From contig DATEUP010000158.1 in the NCBI GenBank assembly GCA_035283065.1, positions 1 to 18,595 of the forward strand: a stretch of 18,595 nt of DNA. The letters are read 5' to 3'. The notes under the pieces were generated by a model, which saw nothing but the letters and a program-made list of their open reading frames with translations, was not told the origin of the DNA and ran no database searches. A program made the position numbers and the translations under genes. Positions 1 to 7,333 of the stretch are shown piece by piece; the first letter of the stretch is position 1, and each line of letters opens with the position of its first letter. The DNA is from DATEUP01 sp035283065 (lineage in GTDB: Archaea > Thermoplasmatota > DTKX01 > DATEUP01).

Positions 1-587
1 TCGCTCGCGGGCTGGGAGGCAAGTGCGGCTCCGTCGGTCGCAAGGATGTTGTCGGCGACAATCCGCGCCTGGATCCGGTTGCCGTCGCCCAGATACGTGG
101 GGTCGTTCGATGTGCGCACGACGATGAACCACGTGTAGTTCCCGTTCTGCGCGGACGGAAGGGGTTCGTTGCCGCCCGTGAGGTCGAGCTGGACGACCGC
201 ACCCGCCCAGCCGAGGTCCGTGAGTTGCACAGGGATGTCGCCACTGTCGAGCACGTCGTCCGTGCTGCCCGTGTCGCGGTAGAGGCCGACCCCGGAGACC
301 GCGCTGTCCGCGTCGAGCGGCGCAAGGTCGCCCGGGTCGCCGGCGCTGAAGCCCGTCCCGCTGAAGCTGATGTTGATCGAGTAGAGCGACTCGGGCGTGT
401 CGGCGGCCATCCCGAAACCGAAGACGGGGACGGCGGAGCTCGCCTCGTTGATCCCCTGCTCCGGTCCGACGAGCTCGGCGGTCATCCCCGGCGTGGTGGT
501 GGCCGCGGCCGAGGGCATGGCCCAAGGAAGCAGGACCAGGCCAAGCAAGATCGATGTCGAACGGCGGCGGCGCACTTCACGTTTCAC
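1..587 (-). CDS. Secreted/surface protein, paralog of the 1159-4287 gene (partial, runs off left edge)
   Basis: An open frame runs on the minus strand from about 587 to the window edge without a stop; only the first ~195 residues are present. It opens with basic residues (VKREVRRRRS) followed by a hydrophobic core (ILLGLVLLPWAM, about residues 13-24) and an Ala-rich stretch, which is a typical signal peptide. The mature part matches the N-terminus of the surface protein at 1159-4287 block by block: SSAVPV-GF, then SGV-LYRD-G--DD-LD--D-PV, then TWFIVVR. N-x-S/T sequons are present. The start is uncertain: GTG at 587 or GTG at 575, the latter aligning with the VRR start of the paralog. A TATA-like box lies at 637-645. 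The function is unknown; a glycosylated cell-surface protein is inferred from the signal peptide and sequons. Confidence 0.75.
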   Translation of the reverse strand, partial: MKREVRRRRSTSILLGLVLLPWAMPSAAATTTPGMTAELVGPEQGINEASSAVPVFGFGMAADTPESLYSINISFSGTGFSAGDPGDLAPLDADSAVSGVGLYRDTGSTDDVLDSGDIPVQLTDLGWAGAVVQLDLTGGNEPLPSAQNGNYTWFIVVRTSNDPTYLGDGNRIQARIVADNILATDGAALASQPAS

Positions 588-619
588 GTTGGGAGACAAA
601 TGCAAAACCCCTCTGGGCA

Positions 620-636
620 CCGGGCGTGTTGCCCGG
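620..636. repeat. Inverted repeat (6-bp arms, 5-nt loop) near predicted transcription start
   Basis: CCGGGC-GTGTT-GCCCGG is a perfect inverted repeat. It lies just downstream of the TATA-like box of the left-edge surface gene, close to where transcription would begin. It could be an operator or a 5'-leader hairpin. No T-run follows it on either strand. Confidence 0.45.
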
Positions 637-645
637 CTAATATAG
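637..645 (-). promoter_or_regulatory. TATA-like box for the left-edge surface gene
   Basis: The minus strand reads CTATATTAG in an otherwise GC-rich stretch. Transcription starting about 25 nt downstream (near 615) would give a leader of roughly 30-40 nt before the GTG candidates at 587 and 575. Assignment rests on position and composition only. Confidence 0.5.
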
Positions 646-667
646 GTTGCGAGGCCCCTGGGTGTAA

Positions 668-685
668 TGCGACGTTTTGCGACGT
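668..685. repeat. Direct repeat TGCGACGT x2 with 10-bp period, upstream of TATA box
   Basis: TGCGACGT occurs at 668-675 and again at 678-685, exactly one helical turn apart. The pair sits 23 to 40 bp upstream of the TATA-like box of the left-edge surface gene, where an activator or repressor dimer could bind one face of the helix. No comparable repeat was seen before the larger paralog. Confidence 0.5.
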
Positions 686-701
686 CAGCATCGGCGCGCG
701 C

Positions 702-1082
702 TCAGCGTGAGGCGCCTTTTCGTGAGCGCACGACCTCGACCTGGGTGAAGTCCAGAATCCCCTTGAGTGGCACGCCAGGCTTGCGCACGCGCACGGTGGC
801 CTGAGAAACCGCGGGGAAGTCCTCGAGCACCTCGTCGGCGATGGACTGCGCCAGCGCTTCGAGGAGGTTGAAGCGCTTGCCCTCGACGTGGTCTCGGATG
901 ATCGCATAGACTTTCTCGTAGTTCACGGTGTCCTCGAGGCGGTCGGAGCGCCCGGGCTTTGTGAGGTCGGCTTCAAGGACCGCGTCGACGAAGAAACGGC
1001 CGCCGAGCTTGGCCTCGTGGGGGTCCGTGCCGTGGTAGCCGTAGAAGGCCATGTTCTGGAGTGTGATCGAGTCGGCAGTCAT
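702..1082 (-). CDS. folB: Dihydroneopterin aldolase (FolB family)
   Basis: This 126-residue protein has the usual length for FolB, which converts 7,8-dihydroneopterin to 6-hydroxymethyl-dihydropterin and glycolaldehyde in folate synthesis. Family landmarks are clear: FYGYHG--PHE near the N-terminus (Glu23), VNYEKVY (Tyr55), the VEGKRFNLLEALA segment (Glu75 binds the pterin in the family), and VRKPGVP with the catalytic-type Lys101. The ATG at 1082 is chosen because upstream codons match nothing in the family. A weak TATA-like CATAAGTA lies about 40 nt upstream, so a short leader is possible. The gene sits between two paralogous surface-protein genes. Many archaea use the unrelated MptD enzyme for this step, so a bacterial-type FolB is notable and may have been acquired by transfer. 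Confidence 0.9.
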   Translation of the reverse strand: MTADSITLQNMAFYGYHGTDPHEAKLGGRFFVDAVLEADLTKPGRSDRLEDTVNYEKVYAIIRDHVEGKRFNLLEALAQSIADEVLEDFPAVSQATVRVRKPGVPLKGILDFTQVEVVRSRKGASR

Positions 1083-1136
1083 ACCGGGGCGCGCACCGCT
1101 AGGAATCCGGGGGGTACTTATGAGTTGGGTCGGCCG

Positions 1137-1154
1137 CGGCGGGCAAGCCCGCCG
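1137..1154 (-). terminator. Hairpin after the large surface-protein gene (7-bp stem, CTTG loop)
   Basis: Just after the TAA stop at 1159 the minus strand forms CGGCGGG-CTTG-CCCGCCG, a perfect 7-bp stem with a 4-nt loop. No clear U-tract follows, so it may mark or stabilise the transcript 3' end rather than act as a classical terminator. The same CTTG loop recurs in the hairpin at 13210-13225. Confidence 0.45.
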
Positions 1155-1158
1155 TCCC

Positions 1159-4100
1159 TTACTCCCAGACGAGTTCCTGGTTGCACTGAGGGCAGAAACG
1201 CCAGCCCGTCCGGACGCCCGCACCGCACTTGGGGCAGGGCACGCGGTCCGCGGAGGGCGTCAGGGGAGGCGGCGGGACCGCGGCCACCGAGGGGGTAGCC
1301 CCAGCAACGGCGGAAGGCAAAGCGGCCGGCGCCCTTTCGGGAGGCGCTGGCGGCGCTGGCCCTTCGCGGGAGGCGACGGAAGGTCCGCCGTTTTCCGCGC
1401 GCGCATGCCACCGCCGCAGAGCCCCACTCCGGACGAGGAGGAGCGTCGCGAAAAAGGCCGCCACGACGAAGAGGAGCAGCAGGAACGCCGAGGCGCCGAA
1501 CACGGGTCCCCAATCGTCGCGGTTCCGGACCGTGATGGCGACATCCTCCGTGAGGACCGTCTTGCCCGTCAAATCGACCGCCCGCGCCGTGAGGCGGTGC
1601 TCTCCCTCGACTAGAGACCGCGTGTCAAGGACGTACTCGTAGTACCCGCTTGCAGAATTGAAGGCCATCGGCACGGCTCGTCCGTCGAGATCCAGGGTGA
1701 CCGCCTCGACGGCCACGGCGTCCCGCGCGTACACCTGGATGACGAGGGGCCCGCGGACCGTCGCCCCGCCAAGCGGGGCCACGAGCGTTGTGGTCGGCGC
1801 CCCGTTGTCGACCGTGAATAGGATTGGCGCGGAGGTCGCCTCGTTGCCCCACAGGTCGCGCGCCGCTGCGCGTAGAGTGTGGGCGCCGTCGGGCGAAGCG
1901 CTCGTGTTCCACGCGAGCGTGAAGTACCCAGTGTCGGCGTCGAGGGCGGCCTCCAGCCACTCGCCATCGTCGAGGCGGACCCACACGGTCGAGAGGCCCC
2001 CCGCGTCCGAGGCCGCAACCTCGAAGACGGTGGGCCCCGATAGGACGGCCCCTGCCTTCGGCGCGGCGACGGCCACGCGAGGCGCTTCCGCGTCGATCCG
2101 GCCGCTGCGCACGATCAAGTCGACGAGCGCGGAACCGACGTTCCCCACATGGTCCTCCGCGAAGACGACGAGGTGCCCGGGCCCGTCGGCGAGCGACGAG
2201 GCAAGGAGGTCAAAAAAGAAGCCGCCCTGGCCGTCCGCGTACATAGCAAAGGCCCCCCCGTCCGGCCGGTACTCCCCCCACACGCGGGAGATCCCGCTCC
2301 CGGCGTCCTGGGCGGTCGCGCTGACCCGCATCGCGCCGGAGAAGACCTGGCCATCCGAGAGTCCTGCGATGTTCACGACCGGGGCGTTGTTGTCCTCCCG
2401 GATGGGGAAGTCCAGCGATTCGAGCGTGCCCGCGGAGCTGTGGACGGCGACCGCGACCGCGCCCCTTCCCTGGGAGCTGTTCGCCCAGAAGCCGTACTGC
2501 GTCGAGAAGAAGTGCGTGTTGTTGGCGGGCCTGAACGGCGAGTCCGGGTTCGTGGGTGCGGCAAGCTGAGGCTCGAAGGACGCCGTGACGTTCTCGATGA
2601 GCGACAGCCCGTAGAGCGATGTCACGTTGACCCCGACCCACGCGGTCGATGTCCCCTGGATGTGGTCGGAGAACCACAGCGTCCCGCTCGAATCGATGTG
2701 GATGCCATCCCCCGAAGCGTTGTACCAACCGGGCGCCGGGTCCATGAAGAAGAGGCGTGGGTCAAAGGTGTACGTCACATTCCACAGCTGCTCGAGGGCG
2801 CTCCCGCGGTTTCCCAGGCGGTCGAAGGCGATGAGGTCGATCGCCTCTCCGTTTCCCGTTGTGCCCGCGCCGACTTCGAAGTACGCCATGGTTGTGAACG
2901 AGTTCCCCGATAGGTCGGCCGTCGCGGGGGAAGGGACGCTGAGGCTGAGCGGCCATGTCAGATTCATGAGCCCCGCTCCCGCGTCCGTGAGGGTCGCGAA
3001 GGCCGTCACGCACACCGGGGCACCCATCTCGTGGTTGAAGTAGAGCCGGCGCGGGCCTACAGTCGTGACATACGCGCTTGAAGACGCACCCCACCACAAG
3101 TCGACGACCGCCGGCGGCGTGTCGTCGCCGTACAAGGTGGACGATGTGATGTTGTAGCCTGTCATGGCCGTGCGCCCCTTGTCCGGCGAAAGCAGCCCAT
3201 CGACGCGGACCGAGTTCAGGATCACGGCTGCCCGCAGCGCGTCGCCAGTTGTGATCGCTCCCGTCCGAGCGACGAAGAAGAAGTCGAGGAGTCCGTTCTC
3301 GGAGCCCGGAACCACGAGGGGCGGGCTGAATGTGATCGCGAGCGTCACGCCGCTCGCGCTGCCGCCGCCGAACTTGTCGGGCGCGATCGAACCGAGCCGG
3401 ATCGGCGTGTCCGCCGGGTCCCAATCGTCGTTCAGCGTGCCGTCGTCGCGGTAGAAGCTGATCCCGCTCAGGCGCGAATCGGTCCCGATCGGGGCGAAGT
3501 CGGTCGCGGCAATCGAGCCGCCGACCTGAGAAATGCGTAACTCGAGGCCCGCGATCCGGTCATCGATGCCCGTGTCCGAGGCGTTCGAGCCGTCCACGAC
3601 CGTGAGGCCAAGCACGGCCCGCTCGTGGACCGGCACGGTGCCCGGCCCGATGTAGCTCGTGCCGGTCGTCAGCATGTTAACCGCGCGCGTGTGGTGGACG
3701 ATGAGGGCGTTCGTCGTGAGGGTCGCGGCCGGGAGGTACACGAGCCCGGTTCCATTGGTCGCCACCACCGCCCCCGGGTAGAGCCTCGCGTAGAAGGCGT
3801 ACCCGTCGAAAAGGTACGAGCTGCTCGCGCCGGACCGGATTACGATGAACCACGTTAGGCTGCCCGAGACGGACCCCGGGATGAACTCCGTGTTGTTCGA
3901 GAGGACGAGGCGCGCGTAGTTGCCCGACCAAAAGGTGTCGTCGAGGTAAACCGGAGTGTCGGCCGGGTCGAGCGCGTCGTCGACCGCCCCATTGTCGCGG
4001 TAGAGGGCCACACCGCTCAGCGCCCCGTCTCGGTTTAGCGTCCGAAGGGTCCGGTTGTCCCCCGCGTAGAACGTCCCGTAGAAGTACACAGAGATGTTGT

Positions 4101-4287
4101 CGAGGGCCTCGGTCCCGGAGGCCGAAAACGAGAAACCAAGCACGGGGACCGCGCTGCTACTCTCTCGGATCCGTTGCTCGGGCGCGACCAGCCCCACGGC
4201 CGCACCAGGCACGGCCGTCGCGCCGGCCTCGGGCACTAACCACGGCAAGAGCAACGCCACAAGAAGCGCCGCCATCCACCGCCGCAC
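1159..4287 (-). CDS. Membrane-anchored surface protein with Big_7-like repeats and C-terminal cytoplasmic zinc ribbon
   Basis: About 1042 residues from the GTG at 4287. A signal peptide (VRRWMAALLVALLLPWLVP) comes first. An N-terminal region with two related modules follows, each carrying an Asp-rich loop of the form YRD-G--(N/D)D--DPADTP (about residues 95 and 278). After a middle region, three tandem Ig-like modules resembling bacterial Big_7 span about 635-730, 737-826 and 830-920. They share a V-(I/V)-x-A-x-D core and WNTS--DG-HTLRA-A-D--GN style endings. One transmembrane helix (GASAFLLLLFVVAAFFATLLLV, about 930-955) precedes a Pro/Ala-rich linker and a CPKCG/CPQCN zinc ribbon (about 1017-1040). 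The ectodomain has over ten N-x-S/T sequons, fitting N-glycosylation. Topology (N outside, C inside) is inferred from the signal peptide. The frame is open up to an ATG at 4473, but that would bury the signal peptide. Ligand and function are unknown. Confidence 0.85.
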   Translation of the reverse strand: MRRWMAALLVALLLPWLVPEAGATAVPGAAVGLVAPEQRIRESSSAVPVLGFSFSASGTEALDNISVYFYGTFYAGDNRTLRTLNRDGALSGVALYRDNGAVDDALDPADTPVYLDDTFWSGNYARLVLSNNTEFIPGSVSGSLTWFIVIRSGASSSYLFDGYAFYARLYPGAVVATNGTGLVYLPAATLTTNALIVHHTRAVNMLTTGTSYIGPGTVPVHERAVLGLTVVDGSNASDTGIDDRIAGLELRISQVGGSIAATDFAPIGTDSRLSGISFYRDDGTLNDDWDPADTPIRLGSIAPDKFGGGSASGVTLAITFSPPLVVPGSENGLLDFFFVARTGAITTGDALRAAVILNSVRVDGLLSPDKGRTAMTGYNITSSTLYGDDTPPAVVDLWWGASSSAYVTTVGPRRLYFNHEMGAPVCVTAFATLTDAGAGLMNLTWPLSLSVPSPATADLSGNSFTTMAYFEVGAGTTGNGEAIDLIAFDRLGNRGSALEQLWNVTYTFDPRLFFMDPAPGWYNASGDGIHIDSSGTLWFSDHIQGTSTAWVGVNVTSLYGLSLIENVTASFEPQLAAPTNPDSPFRPANNTHFFSTQYGFWANSSQGRGAVAVAVHSSAGTLESLDFPIREDNNAPVVNIAGLSDGQVFSGAMRVSATAQDAGSGISRVWGEYRPDGGAFAMYADGQGGFFFDLLASSLADGPGHLVVFAEDHVGNVGSALVDLIVRSGRIDAEAPRVAVAAPKAGAVLSGPTVFEVAASDAGGLSTVWVRLDDGEWLEAALDADTGYFTLAWNTSASPDGAHTLRAAARDLWGNEATSAPILFTVDNGAPTTTLVAPLGGATVRGPLVIQVYARDAVAVEAVTLDLDGRAVPMAFNSASGYYEYVLDTRSLVEGEHRLTARAVDLTGKTVLTEDVAITVRNRDDWGPVFGASAFLLLLFVVAAFFATLLLVRSGALRRWHARAENGGPSVASREGPAPPAPPERAPAALPSAVAGATPSVAAVPPPPLTPSADRVPCPKCGAGVRTGWRFCPQCNQELVWE

Positions 4288-4496
4288 ACGCAAAGGGGAA
4301 AAGGAAGAGTGACTCAGGTTCAACCCGCCCCCCCGGTATTTGCCGAGGCTTCCCAATGAAAGTTTGCCTCCCGGGGGCTTGCAGGCGGCTAGGGCGCGCC
4401 TGACCGCACGCGCCTCCGGGCGGCCCTCCGCCTCAACGAGCGCGGCGCCCCGTGCGTCACGCCGAGAGGCCATGGACCGGCGCTCGCGCCGCCGCG
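4288..4496. other. Intergenic region between fhs stop and large surface-protein start
   Basis: About 210 bp. The minus strand contains a weak TATA-like element, GCAAATACC, near 4336-4344. It would place transcription near 4312, some 25 nt before the GTG at 4287. Downstream of the fhs stop there is only a short GGCG-CTCG-CGCC inverted repeat (4479-4490). The frame of the surface gene stays open through this stretch, but its translation is Arg/Ala-rich and unlike a protein start, so I treat it as non-coding. Confidence 0.5.
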
Positions 4497-6167
4497 CTAC
4501 CGGAACCCGGTGATCCGGCCCGTCTCGTCGATGTCCATCTTCTCGGCGGAGGGCACCTTAGGAAGGCCCGGCATCAGCATCATTTCGCCCGCGACTGCAA
4601 CGACAAACCCCGCGCCGGCCGACAGGCGGACTTCGCGCACGGGGAACTCGAATCCTTGTGGCGCGCCGATGAGCTTCGGGTCGTGGCTGATCGACGCCTG
4701 GGTCTTGGCAATGCAGATCGGCAGGCCCCCGTAGCCGTTCGCCTCGAGGAGCTTGATCATCTCGTCGGCTTCCGGGCCGTAGCTCACGGACTCCGCGCGG
4801 TAGATTTCCTTCGCGATCGCCTCGACCTTGCGCTTGATCGGCCACGCCTTGTCGTACAGGCGGACGGGGTCCGGGTCCGACGCCTTGGTAGCCGCAACCA
4901 CCTTCTTGGCAAGGTCGACCGCGCCCTCGCCGCCCCGCTCGAAGTTCGTGCAGGGCGCGAAGGCCACGCCCGCGCGCTTGCAGAACTCCTCGATGACGCC
5001 CAGCTCCTTGTCCGTGTCCTTGGGGAAGCGGTTGATCGCCACGACGATCGGGACGTGGAACTTCTTGAGGTTCTCCACGTGGCGCTCGAGGTTGGCAAGC
5101 CCGCGCCGGACGGCCTGCGGGTCTTCGTGGTCGAGGGACTCCTTGGCCACGCCGCCGTGCATCTTGAGAGCGCGGGCCGTCGCGACAATGACGCAGGCGC
5201 TCACCTTGAGGCCGGCCGCCTCGCAGAAGATGTCGAAGAACTTCTCGGCACCGAGGTCCGCGGCAAACCCGGCTTCCTGGACGACGATGTCCGCGAGCTT
5301 CAGTGCGATCCGCGTGGCGGCGACGCTCGAGGTGCCGTGGGCGATGTTCGCAAAGGGCCCCGCGTGAACGAAGGCCGGCGTGTGCTCGAGCGTCTGCACG
5401 AGGTTCGGCTTGATCGCGTCCTTGAGGAGGATCGCCATCGCGCCCTGGGCCTTGAGTTGGCTTGCCGTCACGGGCTTGCCCTCCGTGTTGAAGCCGACGA
5501 CGATGCGCCCGCAGCGCTCCTTGAGGTCCTGGAGGTCGCGGGCAAGTGCGAGGATCGCCATGACCTCCGAGGCGGCCGTGATCGTGAACCCCTCGGGCCT
5601 CGTGACACCCGAGCCTGGCGGCCCGAGCCCCACGACGATCTCGCGGAGGGCGCGCTCGTTGATGTCGAGGCAGCGCTTCCAGATGATGCGCTTCGGATTG
5701 AGCTTGAGCTCGTTGCCCTGGTGGATGTGGTTGTCGACGAGCGCGGAGAGGAGGTTGTTCGCCGAGGTGATCGCGTGGATGTCGCCCGTGAAGTGCAGGT
5801 TGATGTCGGCCATGGGGACGACCTGGGAGTAGCCGCCCCCGGCCGCGCCTCCCTTGACGCCGAAGACGGGCCCAAGCGAGGGCTCGCGCAGGCAGATGAC
5901 GCCCTTGACGCCGACCTTGGGGAGGGCTTGCCCGAGACCGACGGTCGTCGTCGTCTTGCCTTCGCCGGCCGGCGTCGGCGTGATGGCCGTCACGAGCACG
6001 AGGCGGCCGTCGGGCCGGTCCTTCAGGCGCTCGAGGATCGAGAGGGACACCTTGGCCTTGTCGCGGCCGTACGTCTCGAGCTCGCCTTCGGCGATTCCAA
6101 GCGCTGCGGCGATATCCACGATCGGGGAGAGCTTGGCCTCCTGGGCGATCGTCACATCGTCTTTCAA
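4497..6167 (-). CDS. fhs: Formate--tetrahydrofolate ligase
   Basis: The 556-residue product has the standard length of formyltetrahydrofolate synthetase, which makes 10-formyl-tetrahydrofolate from formate, ATP and tetrahydrofolate in the cytoplasm. The ATP-binding P-loop is TPTPAGEGKTTTT (about residues 64-76). Both family signatures are present: GVKGGAAGGGYSQV and VATARALKMHGG. The segment FTGDIHAITSANNLLSA is also typical. The start is a TTG at 6167, supported by a strong Shine-Dalgarno GAGGAGG 8 nt upstream. The gene stands alone before a TATA-like box at 6215-6221, divergent from the GrpB gene. With folB and metF nearby it indicates tetrahydrofolate-based one-carbon metabolism. It could run toward formyl donors for purine and initiator synthesis or toward formate release. 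No folD is in the window. Confidence 0.97.
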   Translation of the reverse strand: MKDDVTIAQEAKLSPIVDIAAALGIAEGELETYGRDKAKVSLSILERLKDRPDGRLVLVTAITPTPAGEGKTTTTVGLGQALPKVGVKGVICLREPSLGPVFGVKGGAAGGGYSQVVPMADINLHFTGDIHAITSANNLLSALVDNHIHQGNELKLNPKRIIWKRCLDINERALREIVVGLGPPGSGVTRPEGFTITAASEVMAILALARDLQDLKERCGRIVVGFNTEGKPVTASQLKAQGAMAILLKDAIKPNLVQTLEHTPAFVHAGPFANIAHGTSSVAATRIALKLADIVVQEAGFAADLGAEKFFDIFCEAAGLKVSACVIVATARALKMHGGVAKESLDHEDPQAVRRGLANLERHVENLKKFHVPIVVAINRFPKDTDKELGVIEEFCKRAGVAFAPCTNFERGGEGAVDLAKKVVAATKASDPDPVRLYDKAWPIKRKVEAIAKEIYRAESVSYGPEADEMIKLLEANGYGGLPICIAKTQASISHDPKLIGAPQGFEFPVREVRLSAGAGFVVAVAGEMMLMPGLPKVPSAEKMDIDETGRITGFR

Positions 6168-6175
6168 AGCGCGCG

Positions 6176-6182
6176 CCTCCTC
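6176..6182 (-). promoter_or_regulatory. Ribosome binding site deciding the TTG start of fhs
   Basis: GAGGAGG on the minus strand lies 8 nt before the TTG at 6167. No ATG or GTG competes at this spacing, so the site fixes the unusual start codon. Confidence 0.8.
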
Positions 6183-6212
6183 AAAGGCCGAATGCCGCCG
6201 GGATCGCGCCGC

Positions 6213-6223
6213 CCCTTAAAGGG
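6213..6223. promoter_or_regulatory. TATA-like element in the fhs/GrpB divergent intergenic region
   Basis: CCCTTAAAGGG is a near-palindrome. Read on the minus strand (CTTTAAG) it predicts transcription near 6192 and a 25-nt fhs leader holding the Shine-Dalgarno site. On the plus strand it, or the second box TTAAAT at 6265-6270, could serve the GrpB gene. Confidence 0.45.
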
Positions 6224-6303
6224 TTGTGCGGAGGGCCTTGCCTTTGCCCTTCGGGGCGATCGCGTTAAATGGACGCGCGGAATCCTCGAATGGAGGGGGC
6301 CCA

Positions 6304-6885
6304 GTGCCTGGCGGCGTCATGCTCGCGGCGTACGATGACCGGGGGCCCTTGCTGTTCGCGCGCGAGAGGGCGCGGCTCGAGGGCGCGCTCGCGCCCTACG
6401 TCCTTGCCATCGAACACGTAGGGAGCACGGCGGTCGTGGGGCTTGCCTCCAAGCCGACCGTTGACATCTTGGCGGGGATCTTCCGCCTCTCCGACACTCC
6501 GCGCCTGGTCGCCCGCATGGAAAAGCTCGGCTACGCGTACGTGGAGAAATTCGAGCAGGAAATCCCCGAGCGGCGGTATTTCCACTACCCGGCAAAAGGG
6601 GGGGAGGCGGACCTCTTCCACGTGCACATGGTGGAGGTCGGGAGCCCCTTCTGGGAGCGCCACCTCCTTTTCCGGGACTTCCTGCGAAGCCACGCGGAGG
6701 CCGCGCGCGACTACGAGGCTTTGAAGCGCAGGCTCGCGGAGGTCCACGGGAGCGACCGCGAGCCCTACACGGCGGCCAAGGCCGAGTTCATCTCAAAGAT
6801 CGAGGCCGAGGCGCGCGCCGAGCGCGCCAAGCTGAGCGCCGGGAAGAGCCGCGATCCCCCTGCCGCGGCGCGCGCGAGCCCTTGA
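6304..6885 (+). CDS. GrpB / UPF0157 family protein (nucleotidyltransferase fold)
   Basis: The 193-residue protein matches the GrpB family. It has IEHVGSTAVVGLASKPTVDI (about residues 36-55), where the GST and D-x motifs recall the nucleotidyltransferase fold. It also has RRYFHYP, HVHMVEVGSPFWERHLLFRDFLR, and YEALKRRLAE with a terminal AKAEFISKI helix. The GTG at 6304 is chosen because GGAGG at 6292-6296 lies 7 nt upstream; ATG at 6319 is the alternative, five residues shorter. The last ~25 residues are Ala/Lys-rich and extend past the usual family end. The cellular role of GrpB proteins is not established; some family members are fused to or neighbour dephospho-CoA kinase, but nothing here supports that link. 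Confidence 0.85.
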   Translation: MPGGVMLAAYDDRGPLLFARERARLEGALAPYVLAIEHVGSTAVVGLASKPTVDILAGIFRLSDTPRLVARMEKLGYAYVEKFEQEIPERRYFHYPAKGGEADLFHVHMVEVGSPFWERHLLFRDFLRSHAEAARDYEALKRRLAEVHGSDREPYTAAKAEFISKIEAEARAERAKLSAGKSRDPPAAARASP

Positions 6886-6920
6886 CGAGGGAGCCGTCCA
6901 TGCGCCGGCGCCCCATGGGT

Positions 6921-6930
6921 TGATATTTTG
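6921..6930 (+). promoter_or_regulatory. TATA-like box for the 118/420-residue unknown gene pair
   Basis: TGATATTTTG is the only AT-rich stretch between the GrpB stop and the TTG at 6960. Expected transcription start is near 6952, giving an almost leaderless message. A GCGCCGGCGC palindrome (6902-6911) lies just upstream. Confidence 0.45.
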
Positions 6931-6959
6931 CCTCTGTCGATCTCGCGGCGAGGGGTACG

Positions 6960-7316
6960 TTGGGCGGTCTTTCGCTCTTCGATGGCGGGGAGCTAGCTAG
7001 CCTCACGCACACGTCCGGGGAGGCGCTCCTGTCACATGAACTGCGTCCACCGCTGCCGGGAGAGATGGCCGGGAGCATTTGGGCGGAGATGGCCCGAGCG
7101 CGCGCGCTCCACCCGAGGGCGGTCGTCTTCTTGTCGCTCCCGGCGGAGATCTTCCACGGGTTGCGCGCCTTGCCCTCGAGCGCAGAGAATGCCCTGCGCG
7201 CTTCAGCCATCCTCGGGTGCGAACTCCATGAGGGCGGGTCGCTCGAGTCCGTCAACAAGATTGTCGCGTTCATGTTCGCGGGCGAATCGTCGGCGATGAA
7301 GGGCTGGGAGGGCTAG
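6960..7316 (+). CDS. Hypothetical protein, 118 residues
   Basis: I do not recognise this protein. It begins at a TTG (6960) a few bases after GAGGGG (6950-6955); an in-frame stop at 6921 limits any longer start. The sequence opens with GLSLFDGGELASLTH, then a helical stretch GSIWAEMARARALHP. A hydrophobic strand AVVFLSLPAEIF and a final segment ASAILGCELHEGGSLESVNKIVAFMF follow. It has no transmembrane helix and no signal peptide, and a single Cys. The pattern suggests a small soluble alpha/beta protein. It lies 17 nt before the 420-residue unknown gene on the same strand, so the two are probably co-transcribed and may work together. The AT-rich box at 6921-6930 is its likely promoter. Confidence 0.65.
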   Translation: MGGLSLFDGGELASLTHTSGEALLSHELRPPLPGEMAGSIWAEMARARALHPRAVVFLSLPAEIFHGLRALPSSAENALRASAILGCELHEGGSLESVNKIVAFMFAGESSAMKGWEG

Positions 7317-7333
7317 CCGCGTTCATTTCCTGC

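Noticed and set aside
225..710. 161-codon plus-strand frame at the left edge
   Set aside because: It is antisense to the signal-peptide-bearing surface gene and crosses its promoter region; its composition is non-protein-like.
1083..1223. Longer start for folB
   Set aside because: The upstream codons overlap the 3' end of the surface gene and its hairpin, and FolB proteins start at the ATG at 1082.
4288..4473. Extending the large surface protein to the ATG at 4473
   Set aside because: This would put 62 basic, Ala/Gly-rich residues before an obvious signal peptide, and the left-edge paralog starts directly at its signal peptide.
4452..6338. 628-codon open frame on the plus strand
   Set aside because: It lies entirely antisense to fhs, which has full family motifs and a strong ribosome binding site. 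The antisense translation is rich in Arg, Asp and Leu with no motif, as expected from third-position GC bias.
6902..6911. GCGCCGGCGC palindrome
   Set aside because: A 10-bp palindrome of G and C is expected by chance in DNA this GC-rich, and it has no clear positional meaning.
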